Below the pieces are notes generated by a model. That model saw only the letters and a program-made list of their open reading frames with translations, made no database searches and had not been told where the DNA came from. From contig NZ_SMYO01000001.1 in NCBI RefSeq assembly GCF_004358205.1, positions 372,001-436,000 on the forward strand: DNA of 64,000 nt, written 5' to 3'. The stretch comes from Bacillus salipaludis. Lineage in GTDB: Bacteria; Bacillota; Bacilli; Bacillales_B; DSM-18226. A program made the translations under genes and the position numbers. This document shows positions 37,764-46,996 of this stretch, piece by piece. Numbering within the stretch: position 1 is the stretch's first letter; each line of letters opens with the position of its first letter.

Positions 37764-38393
37764 TTATACCACTTTAAATAACTGATTTTGTTTATACTCT
37801 AATAGTCGTAACTGATAACGAAACAGAAATTCTGATGCCTCAAGTATCTTCTTGGCTTCAAAGGCGGTTTTTCCCCAAACTGTTATCCCATGATTTCGAA
37901 TTAGAACAGCACCGGAATCTCCTGAAACATGCTCTGAAAATTCACGAGCAAGTGTAGGAATATCGGCATAGTTATGAATAATCGGAATTTTTAAGACAGC
38001 ATCTTCTTCCCACATATCAAATGCCTTAATAAGCTCCTGGCCTTTAAACGTGACCTCACCTTGGTCGCCATACACTTCAGAAATGACATTATTATCAATC
38101 GTATGAACATGGAGACTGCATCCGGCACCTGTTTTTTGATAAATTTCCACATGAAGCAAAGTTTCCGCAGACGGCTTTAAATGAGTTTGATCGACAGCAC
38201 GGCCGAATTCATTGACTAGAAGAAAATCCTCATCCGTACGTTTCCGCTTATCCTTGCCGCTTGCTGTAACCAAAAATTGCAGTGGATGATCACTAACTTT
38301 GATCGCAAGGTTCCCACTTGTCCCCATAAACCAATCTCTCTCTGCCAGTTCGTCTTTAACATCCGCCAATTCAGACCATCTTTTCTTTAGCAT
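37764..38393 (-). CDS. mtnB: Methylthioribulose-1-phosphate dehydratase MtnB
   Basis: A 209-residue class II aldolase/adducin-fold zinc enzyme. Marks are [15 protein letters not shown], the zinc histidines of [11 protein letters not shown] and [11 protein letters not shown]. It dehydrates 5-methylthioribulose-1-phosphate to the diketo intermediate used by MtnW. It begins 2 bp after the mtnX stop. Confidence 0.95.
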   Translation of the reverse strand: MLKKRWSELADVKDELAERDWFMGTSGNLAIKVSDHPLQFLVTASGKDKRKRTDEDFLLVNEFGRAVDQTHLKPSAETLLHVEIYQKTGAGCSLHVHTIDNNVISEVYGDQGEVTFKGQELIKAFDMWEEDAVLKIPIIHNYADIPTLAREFSEHVSGDSGAVLIRNHGITVWGKTAFEAKKILEASEFLFRYQLRLLEYKQNQLFKVV

Positions 38394-38394
38394 T

Positions 38395-39060
38395 TTATCT
38401 CATCCACCCCAATTCTTTTTTTATTTCTTCGATACAATCAAAGAACGTATTGAACCCCTGGTGATTAATTCCCCATTCAACACATTTTTCTTGAAGCAAA
38501 TCCCTTGCGAGCACAAAGTCCGCCTGTTTTGCTGCTTCTAAATCGGTAACAGAGTCACCGATGACAATTTTGAAAGGATCTTCTTCTATGTTTAATTGTC
38601 GAATAATGCTCGGCTTACAACAGCCGCATTGATTGCTGCATAGTTTATCACATTCATGCGGCCATAAAATTTCGATTGTTTCACCGGAAAAATTTGACCC
38701 ATTGCAATAAACTCCATCAAAGGGACCGAACTCCTCTAGAATCGGATGAAGAAAAAAGTCGATTCCACCACTAATTATGTAGAATGGAATTTTTTCACTG
38801 CGGGCAAATTCAACAAATTCTTTGAAACCCGGTCGAATTTTAGCATTTTCAATTGCAAATGCAGTAATTTCATCTTTCCAATCACTTGGCAATAACGAAA
38901 ATAATTTTCCTACCCCTTCACTGATTGATATTTGCTGGGATAAAATTTGATCCTTGATAGCTTCCCATCCTGGAGGTGCAAATCTTTTCATAATGGCAAT
39001 AATGTTGTCACTCTCGGTAACCGTCCCGTCAAAATCACAATAAATTACAGGTTTCGTCAT
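38395..39060 (-). CDS. mtnX: HK-MTPenyl-1-P phosphatase MtnX
   Basis: A 221-residue HAD-family phosphatase: motif [11 protein letters not shown], motif II SGG, motif [19 protein letters not shown]. It removes phosphate to give the acireductone used by MtnD. I chose the ATG at 39060, which overlaps the mtnW stop as TAATG; the frame is open to 39087. The cysteine-rich [13 protein letters not shown] is typical of MtnX. Confidence 0.94.
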   Translation of the reverse strand: MTKPVIYCDFDGTVTESDNIIAIMKRFAPPGWEAIKDQILSQQISISEGVGKLFSLLPSDWKDEITAFAIENAKIRPGFKEFVEFARSEKIPFYIISGGIDFFLHPILEEFGPFDGVYCNGSNFSGETIEILWPHECDKLCSNQCGCCKPSIIRQLNIEEDPFKIVIGDSVTDLEAAKQADFVLARDLLQEKCVEWGINHQGFNTFFDCIEEIKKELGWMR

Positions 39061-40265
39061 TAAACCGTAACCTCCGCATTTCCCCATAATTCAAGAGCCT
39101 TTTTAAGCTCCGGATAAACTTTAGCACCTTCCACCAAGGAATCACCTTTTAATTTGGTATCAATTGCCTGCCTGAAAGCTGTGCCGCCCCCTTTTGCTCC
39201 ATCCGGATGTCCATGAACGCCGCCGCCTGCATTGATAATGGAATTTACACCAAAATCACGAATTAACAGTGGAACCAATCCTGGATGGATTCCAGCAGAA
39301 GGGACAGGAAATGCTGTCTTAAAAGTATCTTCTTTTGTAAGCTCATCTGCTATCGATAAAGCTAGAGGTTTATCTAAAGCAACCGTTCCGTATGGTGACG
39401 GGAATAATGACAAATCTGCACCCGCATAGCGTAACAGCTTTCCAAGTAATAAAGAATGGGATAGTCCATATTGCGATGATGATGTTAACGCACCACTTAC
39501 CGCAGGATGTGCCATCAATGGTAATCCAATGCCATCATCCTCCCTTAATTCCTGTAGGACATCAAGGCCATAAGAAAACACATTAAATAATAAAAGGTCA
39601 GCTCCAAGCTCTGCAGCCCTTCTAGCTTTATCCTTAAGCTGTGATGTTCTGCCCGTTAAATTTACTGCATACAAGGTTCTATGCCCTGTCTCTTCGTAAA
39701 CCGCTTGTAGAACTTTTTTACCCTCTGTAATTCTTTTTTCAAATGGTGTAAGTTCATTTTCAAAAAGAATTTCATCATCCTTTACCAGGTCTACTCCGCC
39801 AAGTGCTTGCTGTTTCAATTGTTCCGCTAAAAAAGCCAGATCTTTTCCCAGTACCCCTTTGAAGATGCTCATTAACAAGGGACGCCCTTGGACACCTACC
39901 TTTTCACGAATGCCTTCAATTCCAAATCTAGGTCCCGGAAACTGCATTTTTATTTCTTGGCCAAACACTAAATCAAGGAGTTTAATTTTCCCATCGAGGG
40001 ACAACTTTCCAAAAACAGTCGTTAGAATTGCCGGTAAATCATTTGAAAAATTAACGGTTGGGTAGGCAATCCGGATAACTGACGGTTTTTCTGAATGCCA
40101 GTCTTCAACGGACACCACCCTGCCCTTATGTTTGCGCAATTGATCTTTTTCAAGTTCAGGCAGATTTGTCCAGGAACCTACCGTTAATCCTAGTGCGATT
40201 TCTTCCGCTTTTTTTTTCGGGTTTTTTTCCTCATGAAGTAGGTATGTAGCAATGATTTCAGTCAT
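39060..40265 (-). CDS. mtnW: Diketo-MTP-1-P enolase MtnW (RuBisCO-like protein)
   Basis: A 401-residue RuBisCO-like enolase that converts 2,3-diketo-5-methylthiopentyl-1-phosphate to its enol. The active-site region reads [14 protein letters not shown], where carboxylated Lys binds Mg with Asp and Glu; [21 protein letters not shown] is the phosphate loop. It is not a carboxylase. First gene of mtnWXBD, behind a SAM-I riboswitch. Confidence 0.95.
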   Translation of the reverse strand: MTEIIATYLLHEEKNPKKKAEEIALGLTVGSWTNLPELEKDQLRKHKGRVVSVEDWHSEKPSVIRIAYPTVNFSNDLPAILTTVFGKLSLDGKIKLLDLVFGQEIKMQFPGPRFGIEGIREKVGVQGRPLLMSIFKGVLGKDLAFLAEQLKQQALGGVDLVKDDEILFENELTPFEKRITEGKKVLQAVYEETGHRTLYAVNLTGRTSQLKDKARRAAELGADLLLFNVFSYGLDVLQELREDDGIGLPLMAHPAVSGALTSSSQYGLSHSLLLGKLLRYAGADLSLFPSPYGTVALDKPLALSIADELTKEDTFKTAFPVPSAGIHPGLVPLLIRDFGVNSIINAGGGVHGHPDGAKGGGTAFRQAIDTKLKGDSLVEGAKVYPELKKALELWGNAEVTV

Positions 40266-40291
40266 AGATGTTCAACTACCTTTCGTTAAAT

Positions 40292-40446
40292 AAAAAACCT
40301 CTTCGAAAAGAAGAGGTTAGCATTCAAAACTAACATCTTCTCATCTTTCAGCTTTTTGCTGCAAGATTTAGCACCGTGCTTACCATTTTGGGTAAGTCGG
40401 TTGCCGGGCTTCATAGGGCTGGTCCCTCCGCCTGCTCTTGATAAGA
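40292..40446 (-). promoter_or_regulatory. SAM-I riboswitch (S-box) of mtnWXBD
   Basis: On the minus strand: P1 CTTATC with GATGAG, the core AGAGCAGGCGGAGGGACC, GAAGCCCGGCAACC and GGTGCTAAATCTTGCAGC, all S-box marks. A terminator AACCTCTTC/GAAGAGGTT with a T-run follows. S-adenosylmethionine binding stops transcription of the operon. Confidence 0.96.
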
Positions 40447-40522
40447 AAACATTCGTTATATTCACTTTTAAACGTTGCTTAACTTTATAAAGGATTATCC
40501 CAAGAAAAAAAAAATCTGTCAA

Positions 40523-41701
40523 CTATTTTTTGAAAATTTCCAAGGAACTTATTCTTCTGACAGCTTCTTTAAGCCTCTCCTCGTCTGTTAATAACCCAAC
40601 ACGAACATACCCTTCACCAAAGCTGCCAAAGCCAATCCCGGGTGCAACCATAATATGGGCTTGGTCAAGTAGAAGATTAGCAAATTCCTCAGAGGTAAAT
40701 CCAGTGGGAACCTTTAACCAGGCAAAAAAGGATCCTTTCGGTGCAGTTACCTCCCAGCCAATTGTTCGAAGTCCATCAATTAAAATATTCCGTCTTCGCT
40801 CATACAGCTGGTTTTGCTCCCATACACAATCCTGTGGTCCCGTTAATGCTTCCGCAGCTGCTTCCTGTACGGCGCCAAACAGACTAACATATAAGTGATC
40901 CTGCAAAAGCTCAATTGAAGAAATGATTCTTTCATTTCCTACAGCAAACCCAACACGCCAGCCAGCCATATTATAAGTTTTAGACAATGTATAGATTTCG
41001 ATTCCAACCTCTTTTGCTCCCTCTACCTGTAAAAAGCTTAGAGGTTTTTCCCCGTCAAAGCCAATTGCACCATAAGCAAAATCATGGACAACACAAAAAT
41101 TATGTTCATTTGCTAGCTTAACGGTTTCAGTGAAAAACTCCTCTGTTGCGGTCGCTCCCGTAGGATTATTCGGATAGTTAAGAAACATTAATTTTGCATT
41201 TTTTAAAGCTTCTGGTGTTAATTCCTCATAATCAGGTAAAAAATGATTTTTTTCCCTTAAAGGCATTGTAACCATCTTTGCCTGTGCTAGGGCTACCCCG
41301 GACCAATAATCCGGATATCCGGGATCGGGGACTAGAATGGTATCGCCGGGATTTAACAGGCATAGCGGCAATTCAACCAGACCTGCTTTTCCGCCAAATA
41401 AAATCGCGATTTCTTTGTCGGGGTTAACTGAAACACCATATTCCCTTTGATAAAATTCTGCTGCCGCCTGCTTCAAATATGGATAACCTTGAAAAGGTGA
41501 ATATTTATGATTTATCGGTTTCTCGGCGGCTTCTTTTAGCTTCTCAACAATATGTTTTGGGGTTGGTTGATCAGGGTTACCCTGGCCTAAGTTAATAACA
41601 TCGTGACCTGCTTTAATGTACTGCCCCACTTTTTTTACTAATGACGCAAAAAATTGTTTCGGTAGATTTTCTAATAGATTTGATGGTGGAAAAGTGTTCA
41701 A
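40523..41701 (-). CDS. mtnE: Methionine-forming aminotransferase MtnE
   Basis: A 392-residue class I PLP aminotransferase: INLGQGNPDQPTP, FLNYPNNPTGA, the PLP-lysine motif YTLSKTYNMAGWRVGFAVG and VRVGLLTD. It transaminates 2-keto-4-methylthiobutyrate to methionine, the last salvage step. It starts at TTG after AGGTGAG. It lies between the two S-boxes but the mtnWXBD riboswitch is downstream of it, and no S-box precedes it on its own strand, so its regulation differs. Confidence 0.88.
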   Translation of the reverse strand: MNTFPPSNLLENLPKQFFASLVKKVGQYIKAGHDVINLGQGNPDQPTPKHIVEKLKEAAEKPINHKYSPFQGYPYLKQAAAEFYQREYGVSVNPDKEIAILFGGKAGLVELPLCLLNPGDTILVPDPGYPDYWSGVALAQAKMVTMPLREKNHFLPDYEELTPEALKNAKLMFLNYPNNPTGATATEEFFTETVKLANEHNFCVVHDFAYGAIGFDGEKPLSFLQVEGAKEVGIEIYTLSKTYNMAGWRVGFAVGNERIISSIELLQDHLYVSLFGAVQEAAAEALTGPQDCVWEQNQLYERRRNILIDGLRTIGWEVTAPKGSFFAWLKVPTGFTSEEFANLLLDQAHIMVAPGIGFGSFGEGYVRVGLLTDEERLKEAVRRISSLEIFKK

Positions 41702-41913
41702 ATGTTCTCACCTGCTTAAAAAGTAAATTATTATTGAAATTCTAGTCAGTAATGATATTACTTTTATAACGGCTTGTAAAGTAAAAATTCGGCAGATTCC
41801 AATTTTCGAAGTTAGAAAACCTGAATATTATAAATAATTTTTAAAAACATTGACACTATTATTATTTGACTGTTATTATTTCAACATATTGAAAAAAATG
41901 AAAATTAGATTTT

Positions 41914-42127
41914 CTCTTATCACGAGCTGGCTGAGGGATTTGGCCCTTTGAAGCCCAGCAACCGACCGTAATTCCATTGTAAAATGGGGCGCAGCTGCGC
42001 CGGGAATTCTCCCACAAGGCACGGTGCTAATTCCAACAGAAAGATTACTTTCTGAGAGATAAGAGGTGCGAAGAACAAAAAACAATTGTCCTTTAGCCTC
42101 TTTCAGATGAGAAAGAGGCTTTTTTCT
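41914..42127 (+). promoter_or_regulatory. SAM-I riboswitch (S-box) of mtnK
   Basis: P1 CTCTTATC/GATAAGAG, then CACGAGCTGGCTGAGGGA, TGAAGCCCAGCAACC and GGTGCTAATTCC. The terminator AGCCTCTTT/AAAGAGGCT with TTTTT lies at 42095-42125. The rest of the 41702-42163 gap is AT-rich and holds the divergent promoters. Confidence 0.96.
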
Positions 42128-42163
42128 TTTGAAAAAGCCTCTAATAAACAGGAGGAATAAATC

Positions 42164-43351
42164 ATGAGTATTTTAAATCTAGAAACATACCAGCCATTAA
42201 CAGAAACCACCGCAGTCCAGCTAGCATTAGAACTAAATATATTTGATGCTGATTCTCAAATAACCTGTAAGGAGATTGGGGATGGGAACTTAAACTTAGT
42301 TTTTCATCTCGTAGAGCAAAAAAGCAGTAAAAGTATTATTATTAAGCAAGCGCTACCTTATGCGAAAGTTGTTGGAGAAAGCTGGCCGTTGACCGTTAAA
42401 AGAGCAAAAATAGAAGCCGATGCTTTAAAAATATTTGGTCATCTAGCACCAGCCTACGTTCCGGAAGTTTATTATACCAATGATTTATTAGCCGTAACTG
42501 TGATGGAGGACCTTTCCCATCTTTCCATTGCAAGAACAGGATTTATCAATGGGGAAACCTATCCTTTAATTTCACAGCATCTTGGTGAATATCTAGCGAA
42601 AACATTATTTTATACCTCCGATTATGGGTTAGGACCTGCGGTAAAAAAGGAGCAGGTACAAAAATTTATTAATCCGGAACTATGCAATATAACAGAAGAC
42701 CTTATTTTTACGGATCCTTATTATGAGGCTGAAACGAATGAATTTGAAGAGGGTTTGCGAGCGGATGTTGAATCCCTTTGGAATGACGAAGATTTAATCT
42801 TTCATGTTTCCGTGTTGAAAAAAAGTTTTTTAACAGAAGCAGAAGTTCTTCTTCATGGTGACTTGCACACGGGAAGTATGTTCGCAAATAACTCCGTGAC
42901 AAAAGTGATTGATCCGGAATTTGCTTATTATGGTCCTGCTGGTTTTGATATAGGGCAGGTATTTGCAAATCTACTGTTCCAAGTCATTGTTAACAATGAT
43001 AACCGCAATATCTTTATTAACCATGTCGAAACGGTCTGGAATGTTTTTCATAAAGAATTCAGCCGCCTTTGGGAAGTAGAAAATAAAGAGAAATTAGTAA
43101 ATACCCAATTATTTTTGAACCACGTTGTCTCAAAATACTTTGAGGATGCCCTTGGATTTGCAGGCTGTGAATTGATTAGAAGAACAATTGGCCTTGCCCA
43201 TGTAGCTGATTTGGACCGTATTGAAGATGAAAACGTCAGATTAACCGCAAAAAGAAAATCATTGGAATTAGGGACATTACTCATAAAACAGCGGAAGGAA
43301 ATAAATGGGTTGACTGAATTCATCACTGCTATAAAAGAAACGATAAAATAG
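42164..43351 (+). CDS. mtnK: 5-methylthioribose kinase MtnK
   Basis: A 395-residue kinase of the choline-kinase/APH fold. It phosphorylates methylthioribose to the 1-phosphate. Marks are GDGNLNLVFHL (ATP loop), VLLHGDLHTGSMF (Brenner/catalytic loop, Asp in HGDLH) and VIDPEFAYYGPAGFDIG (Mg-binding DPE). The ATG follows AGGAGGAATAAATC. In B. subtilis mtnA follows; here the gene ends at a terminator and mtnA is not in the window. Confidence 0.95.
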   Translation: MSILNLETYQPLTETTAVQLALELNIFDADSQITCKEIGDGNLNLVFHLVEQKSSKSIIIKQALPYAKVVGESWPLTVKRAKIEADALKIFGHLAPAYVPEVYYTNDLLAVTVMEDLSHLSIARTGFINGETYPLISQHLGEYLAKTLFYTSDYGLGPAVKKEQVQKFINPELCNITEDLIFTDPYYEAETNEFEEGLRADVESLWNDEDLIFHVSVLKKSFLTEAEVLLHGDLHTGSMFANNSVTKVIDPEFAYYGPAGFDIGQVFANLLFQVIVNNDNRNIFINHVETVWNVFHKEFSRLWEVENKEKLVNTQLFLNHVVSKYFEDALGFAGCELIRRTIGLAHVADLDRIEDENVRLTAKRKSLELGTLLIKQRKEINGLTEFITAIKETIK

Positions 43352-43380
43352 AAAAAGCAATCCGCCTGGATTGCTTTTCA
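43351..43380. terminator. Bidirectional terminator, mtnK/histidine kinase
   Basis: AAAAAGCAATCC-GCCT-GGATTGCTTTT flanked by A-run and T-rich sequence. Confidence 0.85.
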
Positions 43381-44565
43381 TTTTGAATTTGCTAAAAGTG
43401 GAAGGATAATGGTAAAAGTGGTTCCCTTCCCTATTTCACTTTCAATTTGAACGGTTCCCTGATGTTCTTCAATAATCCGGTAACTTACCATTAAACCTAG
43501 GCCGGTTCCCCGTTCCTTAGTCGTATAAAAAGGTTCACCTAGTTTTTTTATTTTTTCTTCCGGAATCCCCATCCCTTCATCGCAGATCGAAATCCGAATT
43601 TGGTTATTTTCTGTTTGGTTGATTTTAATTAAGATATTACCGCCATCCGGCATTACTTCTATCGCATTTTTGATAATATTAATAAAAACCTTTTTTAATT
43701 GATTCGGTTCACAAAAAATAAGCGGAAGCTTGTTCTCAAAGCTTGTAATAAATTGTACATTATGCAAGACTGCTTGAGCGTTCAGAAGGTCAACCGTTTC
43801 CTTCATTATTTGTTTAATATCTTTTTCCTGAAACCGTTTTGCCTGCGGCTTTGCTAAAATTAAAAACTCATTAATAATTGAATCGATACGCTGTAATTCT
43901 GACGTTATAACTTGGTAATACATTTCATGTTCTAATTTAATACTGCCTTCAAGTAATTGAATAAACCCCTTTAAGGCCGTCATTGGATTACGAATTTCAT
44001 GTGCAATCCCAGCAGCAAGCTCTCCAATTACGTTTAACGTATCGGATTTCCGAAGCTGCTCCTGTATTTCTATCTTTTCGGTAATATCTTTAATAACCGT
44101 AAGATTTAAGCCCTCAACAATCTCGTGTTTTGATGAATAGTCAAAATATCTTTTTTGGCCTTCTTCTGATTCAATGATAATCGTCGAAGAATGCTTCCCC
44201 TTATCCATTGCCTGTTCAACATGTTTGATGATTTCTGGTTTGATCTTAGTTTCACTGAATAATCCAAAAAGATTCTTACCAATTAAAAGGTCTTTAGAAA
44301 GACCAAATATGTCTTCTGCACTGCTATTAAGATCGACAATCTGAAATTGATCATTCCATAAAAGGAGCCCATCAATCGAATCCTCAAAAATCATTCTAAA
44401 CTTCCGTTCACTTTTTTTTAGTTTCCTTAATTCTTCAAGAAATGGATACTTGGGGGTATTTCTAATCCCAACGTGGGTATTCCTATTTTCTTCTATATGT
44501 ATGTTACCCGCTTCATCTAAAGGTAAAGCGTTATTTTTCTGAACCTGCTTTTCCACGTATCGCAC
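43378..44565 (-). CDS. kinE: PAS-domain sporulation-type histidine kinase (KinE-like)
   Basis: A 395-residue soluble kinase. A single PAS domain (about 55-165) is followed by HisKA with phospho-His in AAGIAHEIRNPMTALKGFIQ and an ATPase domain with NIIKNAIEVMP, CDEGMGIP and GTGLGLMVSYRII. This resembles KinA/KinE enzymes that phosphorylate Spo0F. Its location beside mtnK/mtnE matches kinE, but B. subtilis KinE is much longer with more PAS domains, so the name is tentative. The GTG start at 44565 has a weak site; GTG at 44556 is an alternative. Confidence 0.65.
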   Translation of the reverse strand: MRYVEKQVQKNNALPLDEAGNIHIEENRNTHVGIRNTPKYPFLEELRKLKKSERKFRMIFEDSIDGLLLWNDQFQIVDLNSSAEDIFGLSKDLLIGKNLFGLFSETKIKPEIIKHVEQAMDKGKHSSTIIIESEEGQKRYFDYSSKHEIVEGLNLTVIKDITEKIEIQEQLRKSDTLNVIGELAAGIAHEIRNPMTALKGFIQLLEGSIKLEHEMYYQVITSELQRIDSIINEFLILAKPQAKRFQEKDIKQIMKETVDLLNAQAVLHNVQFITSFENKLPLIFCEPNQLKKVFINIIKNAIEVMPDGGNILIKINQTENNQIRISICDEGMGIPEEKIKKLGEPFYTTKERGTGLGLMVSYRIIEEHQGTVQIESEIGKGTTFTIILPLLANSK

Positions 44566-44662
44566 CCCACGACTTCCAATAATGTAGCTCCACTCATCAT
44601 ATTATAAGTTTATATATTCTACATTATAGAACAAAAATCCTTTATAGTACTCCTTTTCTACT

Positions 44663-44699
44663 AAAAAAAGGCAGAACGCTAAGCGCTTTGCCTTTTTTC
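44663..44699 (-). terminator. Terminator of the 2-oxoacid oxidoreductase operon
   Basis: GCAAAGCGCTTAGCG-type stem: AAAAAGGCA pairs with TGCCTTTTT around an inner AGCGCT; T-run on the minus strand. Confidence 0.75.
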
Positions 44700-44701
44700 A
44701 C

Positions 44702-46996
44702 TTATAACATAGGGTTTTCATGCTTGGCTCTTAACCGCTGCCATCTTTTTTCTACTTCAGCTTCAAATTCTTCTAAAATTGGTTTGTTTTCATCTTTTAA
44801 AAGGTGCTTTGTCTTGCCCATATATTTAAGCCAATCAGCAAGTGGAATCCGTCTGTTTTTCTCTTCCGGATTATAGGTGATATTGGTAACTCCCTGTTCC
44901 ACCTCATAAAGTGGGAAGAAACAGGAGTTTACAGCTGCTTCTACAATGGTTGTACCGTACCGGTCATCCGATTTCCAATTTAATGGACAGGTAATCAAGA
45001 TTTTCCCATAAACAGTCCCAACATTTTGTGCATACCACTGAGCCTTTGCTCCCTTTTTAATCAAATCTTGCGGGAATGCCTCAGAGCCTGTAAATACATA
45101 TGGAATATTCGTAGCTGCCATGATTTGAGCAGTATCCTTATGATGGAAGGCTTTCCCGTGCTGTGCCTTTCCTACCCCCGATGTGCTTGTCATATGGCCA
45201 AGAGGAGTGGAATAAGACATTTGCGAACCCGTATTCATGTAGCCTTCATTATCATATTCAAGCATAATCAGTTTATGGCCGCGAAGGGCTGTACCAATTG
45301 CAGAGCCCATTCCAATATCCATTCCGCCGTCACCAGTTATCATAACAAATGTGGCATCATCCGATACTTGAATTTCCCCCCGGCGCTTCAATTCCATAAA
45401 GGCTTCAACTGTTCCTGAAAGTGTAGCTGCCCCGTTTTGGAATAAATTGTGCATCATTGTTTGCTTATGGGAACTATGCGGATAAGCAGTAGTCGTAACA
45501 TAGGCACAGCCAGTTTGGAAAAGCGTGACAATATCGCCTTCAATTCCTTTAAAAAACAGTTCAAGACCTGCGAAAATTCCACAGCCTGGGCAGGCTCCAT
45601 GGCCGGAGGCAATTCTTTTCGGTTTACCTGTTAAGGCTCGGAGCGGCGGGATTTTCACCTTTAATTTATTTGTTTCTTCATCCATTTTTACTTCAATTAA
45701 TCCAGATTTATAAACATCCCCATGCTGCGGGGAAATAACTGGCTTAAGAATCTTTTCCGGGTTCCCAGGAAAATGCCCATAGTAATCAAATGGCTTCTCA
45801 GCATAACCCTTTTCCATTGCATCCATCGTTAAGTTGAAAAATTCCTGTGCATCACCAGCATAAAAGTCTTTCCCGCCAAGTCCGAACACGCGGCTTAAGA
45901 CAATCGTTTGATTGGCTTTGTCGTCTTGAAGAGCAGACTTCACTTCATGTGTTAAATTTGGTCCATGCGCACCATATGAATCGGCACGTTCACCAACTAA
46001 TAAGGCTTTCACATTTTTTAGTGCTTCCCGAATTTCCTTTGCAGGGAATGGGCGAATGATATTGGGGCTGATTACACCGGCTTTAATTCCTTTTGCCCGT
46101 AACCCGTCAACAACATCCTTTGCCGATTCGGCAGCAGAGTTTAATAGGAATAAGGCAACCTCAGCATCTTCCATTTTATATAAATCAAGAACTGGATATT
46201 CTCTTCCGGATAATTTTGCATATTCAGCTGCAACCTCTTTAAAAACTTCACCAGCATTGTATAACGCTTCTGATTGCTGGAAATGGTTATTCATCAAATC
46301 CTGCCCATTCATGTGGGCTCCAATAGTAACCGGTTTCTGCGGGTCCCTAATAAAATTATAATCAGTTGGACACTCCCCTACAAATTGTTGAACTTTACTT
46401 CGGTCTTTGAAATATTCAACTCTTCGTTTTTGATGGGAAGTAAAAAAGCCATCGTAGGCAACAATAACCGGCAAGCGTACTTTAGAATGTTCTGCAATTT
46501 TAAGTGCAATAATATTCATATCGTAAACTGCCTGGGGTGTTTTGGCTGTTAAAATGACCCAGCCAATATTCAAGCCATAGTATAGATCGGAATGATCTCC
46601 TCTAATATCAAGCGGCCCGCTGACGGCACGAGTCACAAGGTTCATAACCATTGGAAAACGTGTACCAGCTTGTACCGGCAGCTGTTCAATCATATAAAGG
46701 AATCCATTTGCACTTGTCGCATTGAATACCCTGGCACCTGTTGCTGCGGCACCATAACAAATTCCCGCGGAACCATGCTCTCCATCTGCAGGAATTAATT
46801 TGATATCATGCTCTCCGCGCGTTTTCATTTGATCTAAGAATTGGGCTACTTCTGTTGATGGTGTAATTGGGAAATACCCCATGATATGATAGTTGATTTG
46901 AGCAGCAGCCATCGCTGCCATTTCATTCCCAGATTCAAAGGTTGATAATTGTTCAGCAACCTGATTTGCCAATAATTTATCTTCTAAAATTGCCAT
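44702..46996 (-). CDS. 2-oxoacid:ferredoxin oxidoreductase, fused alpha-beta subunit
   Basis: A 764-residue fusion. The N-terminal half is an alpha subunit (YFPITPSTEVAQFLDQ, GEHGSAGICYGAAATGARVF, ATSANGF). The C-terminal half, from about 450, is a beta subunit: cluster ligands HGACPGCG and GCAYVT, and the thiamine-diphosphate site GDGGMDIG ... YDNEGYMNTG. Such enzymes oxidatively decarboxylate pyruvate or other 2-oxoacids with CoA, reducing ferredoxin or flavodoxin, and are oxygen-sensitive. Substrate is not told by sequence reading. Coupled to the preceding gene by TAATG overlap. Confidence 0.88.
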   Translation of the reverse strand: MAILEDKLLANQVAEQLSTFESGNEMAAMAAAQINYHIMGYFPITPSTEVAQFLDQMKTRGEHDIKLIPADGEHGSAGICYGAAATGARVFNATSANGFLYMIEQLPVQAGTRFPMVMNLVTRAVSGPLDIRGDHSDLYYGLNIGWVILTAKTPQAVYDMNIIALKIAEHSKVRLPVIVAYDGFFTSHQKRRVEYFKDRSKVQQFVGECPTDYNFIRDPQKPVTIGAHMNGQDLMNNHFQQSEALYNAGEVFKEVAAEYAKLSGREYPVLDLYKMEDAEVALFLLNSAAESAKDVVDGLRAKGIKAGVISPNIIRPFPAKEIREALKNVKALLVGERADSYGAHGPNLTHEVKSALQDDKANQTIVLSRVFGLGGKDFYAGDAQEFFNLTMDAMEKGYAEKPFDYYGHFPGNPEKILKPVISPQHGDVYKSGLIEVKMDEETNKLKVKIPPLRALTGKPKRIASGHGACPGCGIFAGLELFFKGIEGDIVTLFQTGCAYVTTTAYPHSSHKQTMMHNLFQNGAATLSGTVEAFMELKRRGEIQVSDDATFVMITGDGGMDIGMGSAIGTALRGHKLIMLEYDNEGYMNTGSQMSYSTPLGHMTSTSGVGKAQHGKAFHHKDTAQIMAATNIPYVFTGSEAFPQDLIKKGAKAQWYAQNVGTVYGKILITCPLNWKSDDRYGTTIVEAAVNSCFFPLYEVEQGVTNITYNPEEKNRRIPLADWLKYMGKTKHLLKDENKPILEEFEAEVEKRWQRLRAKHENPML

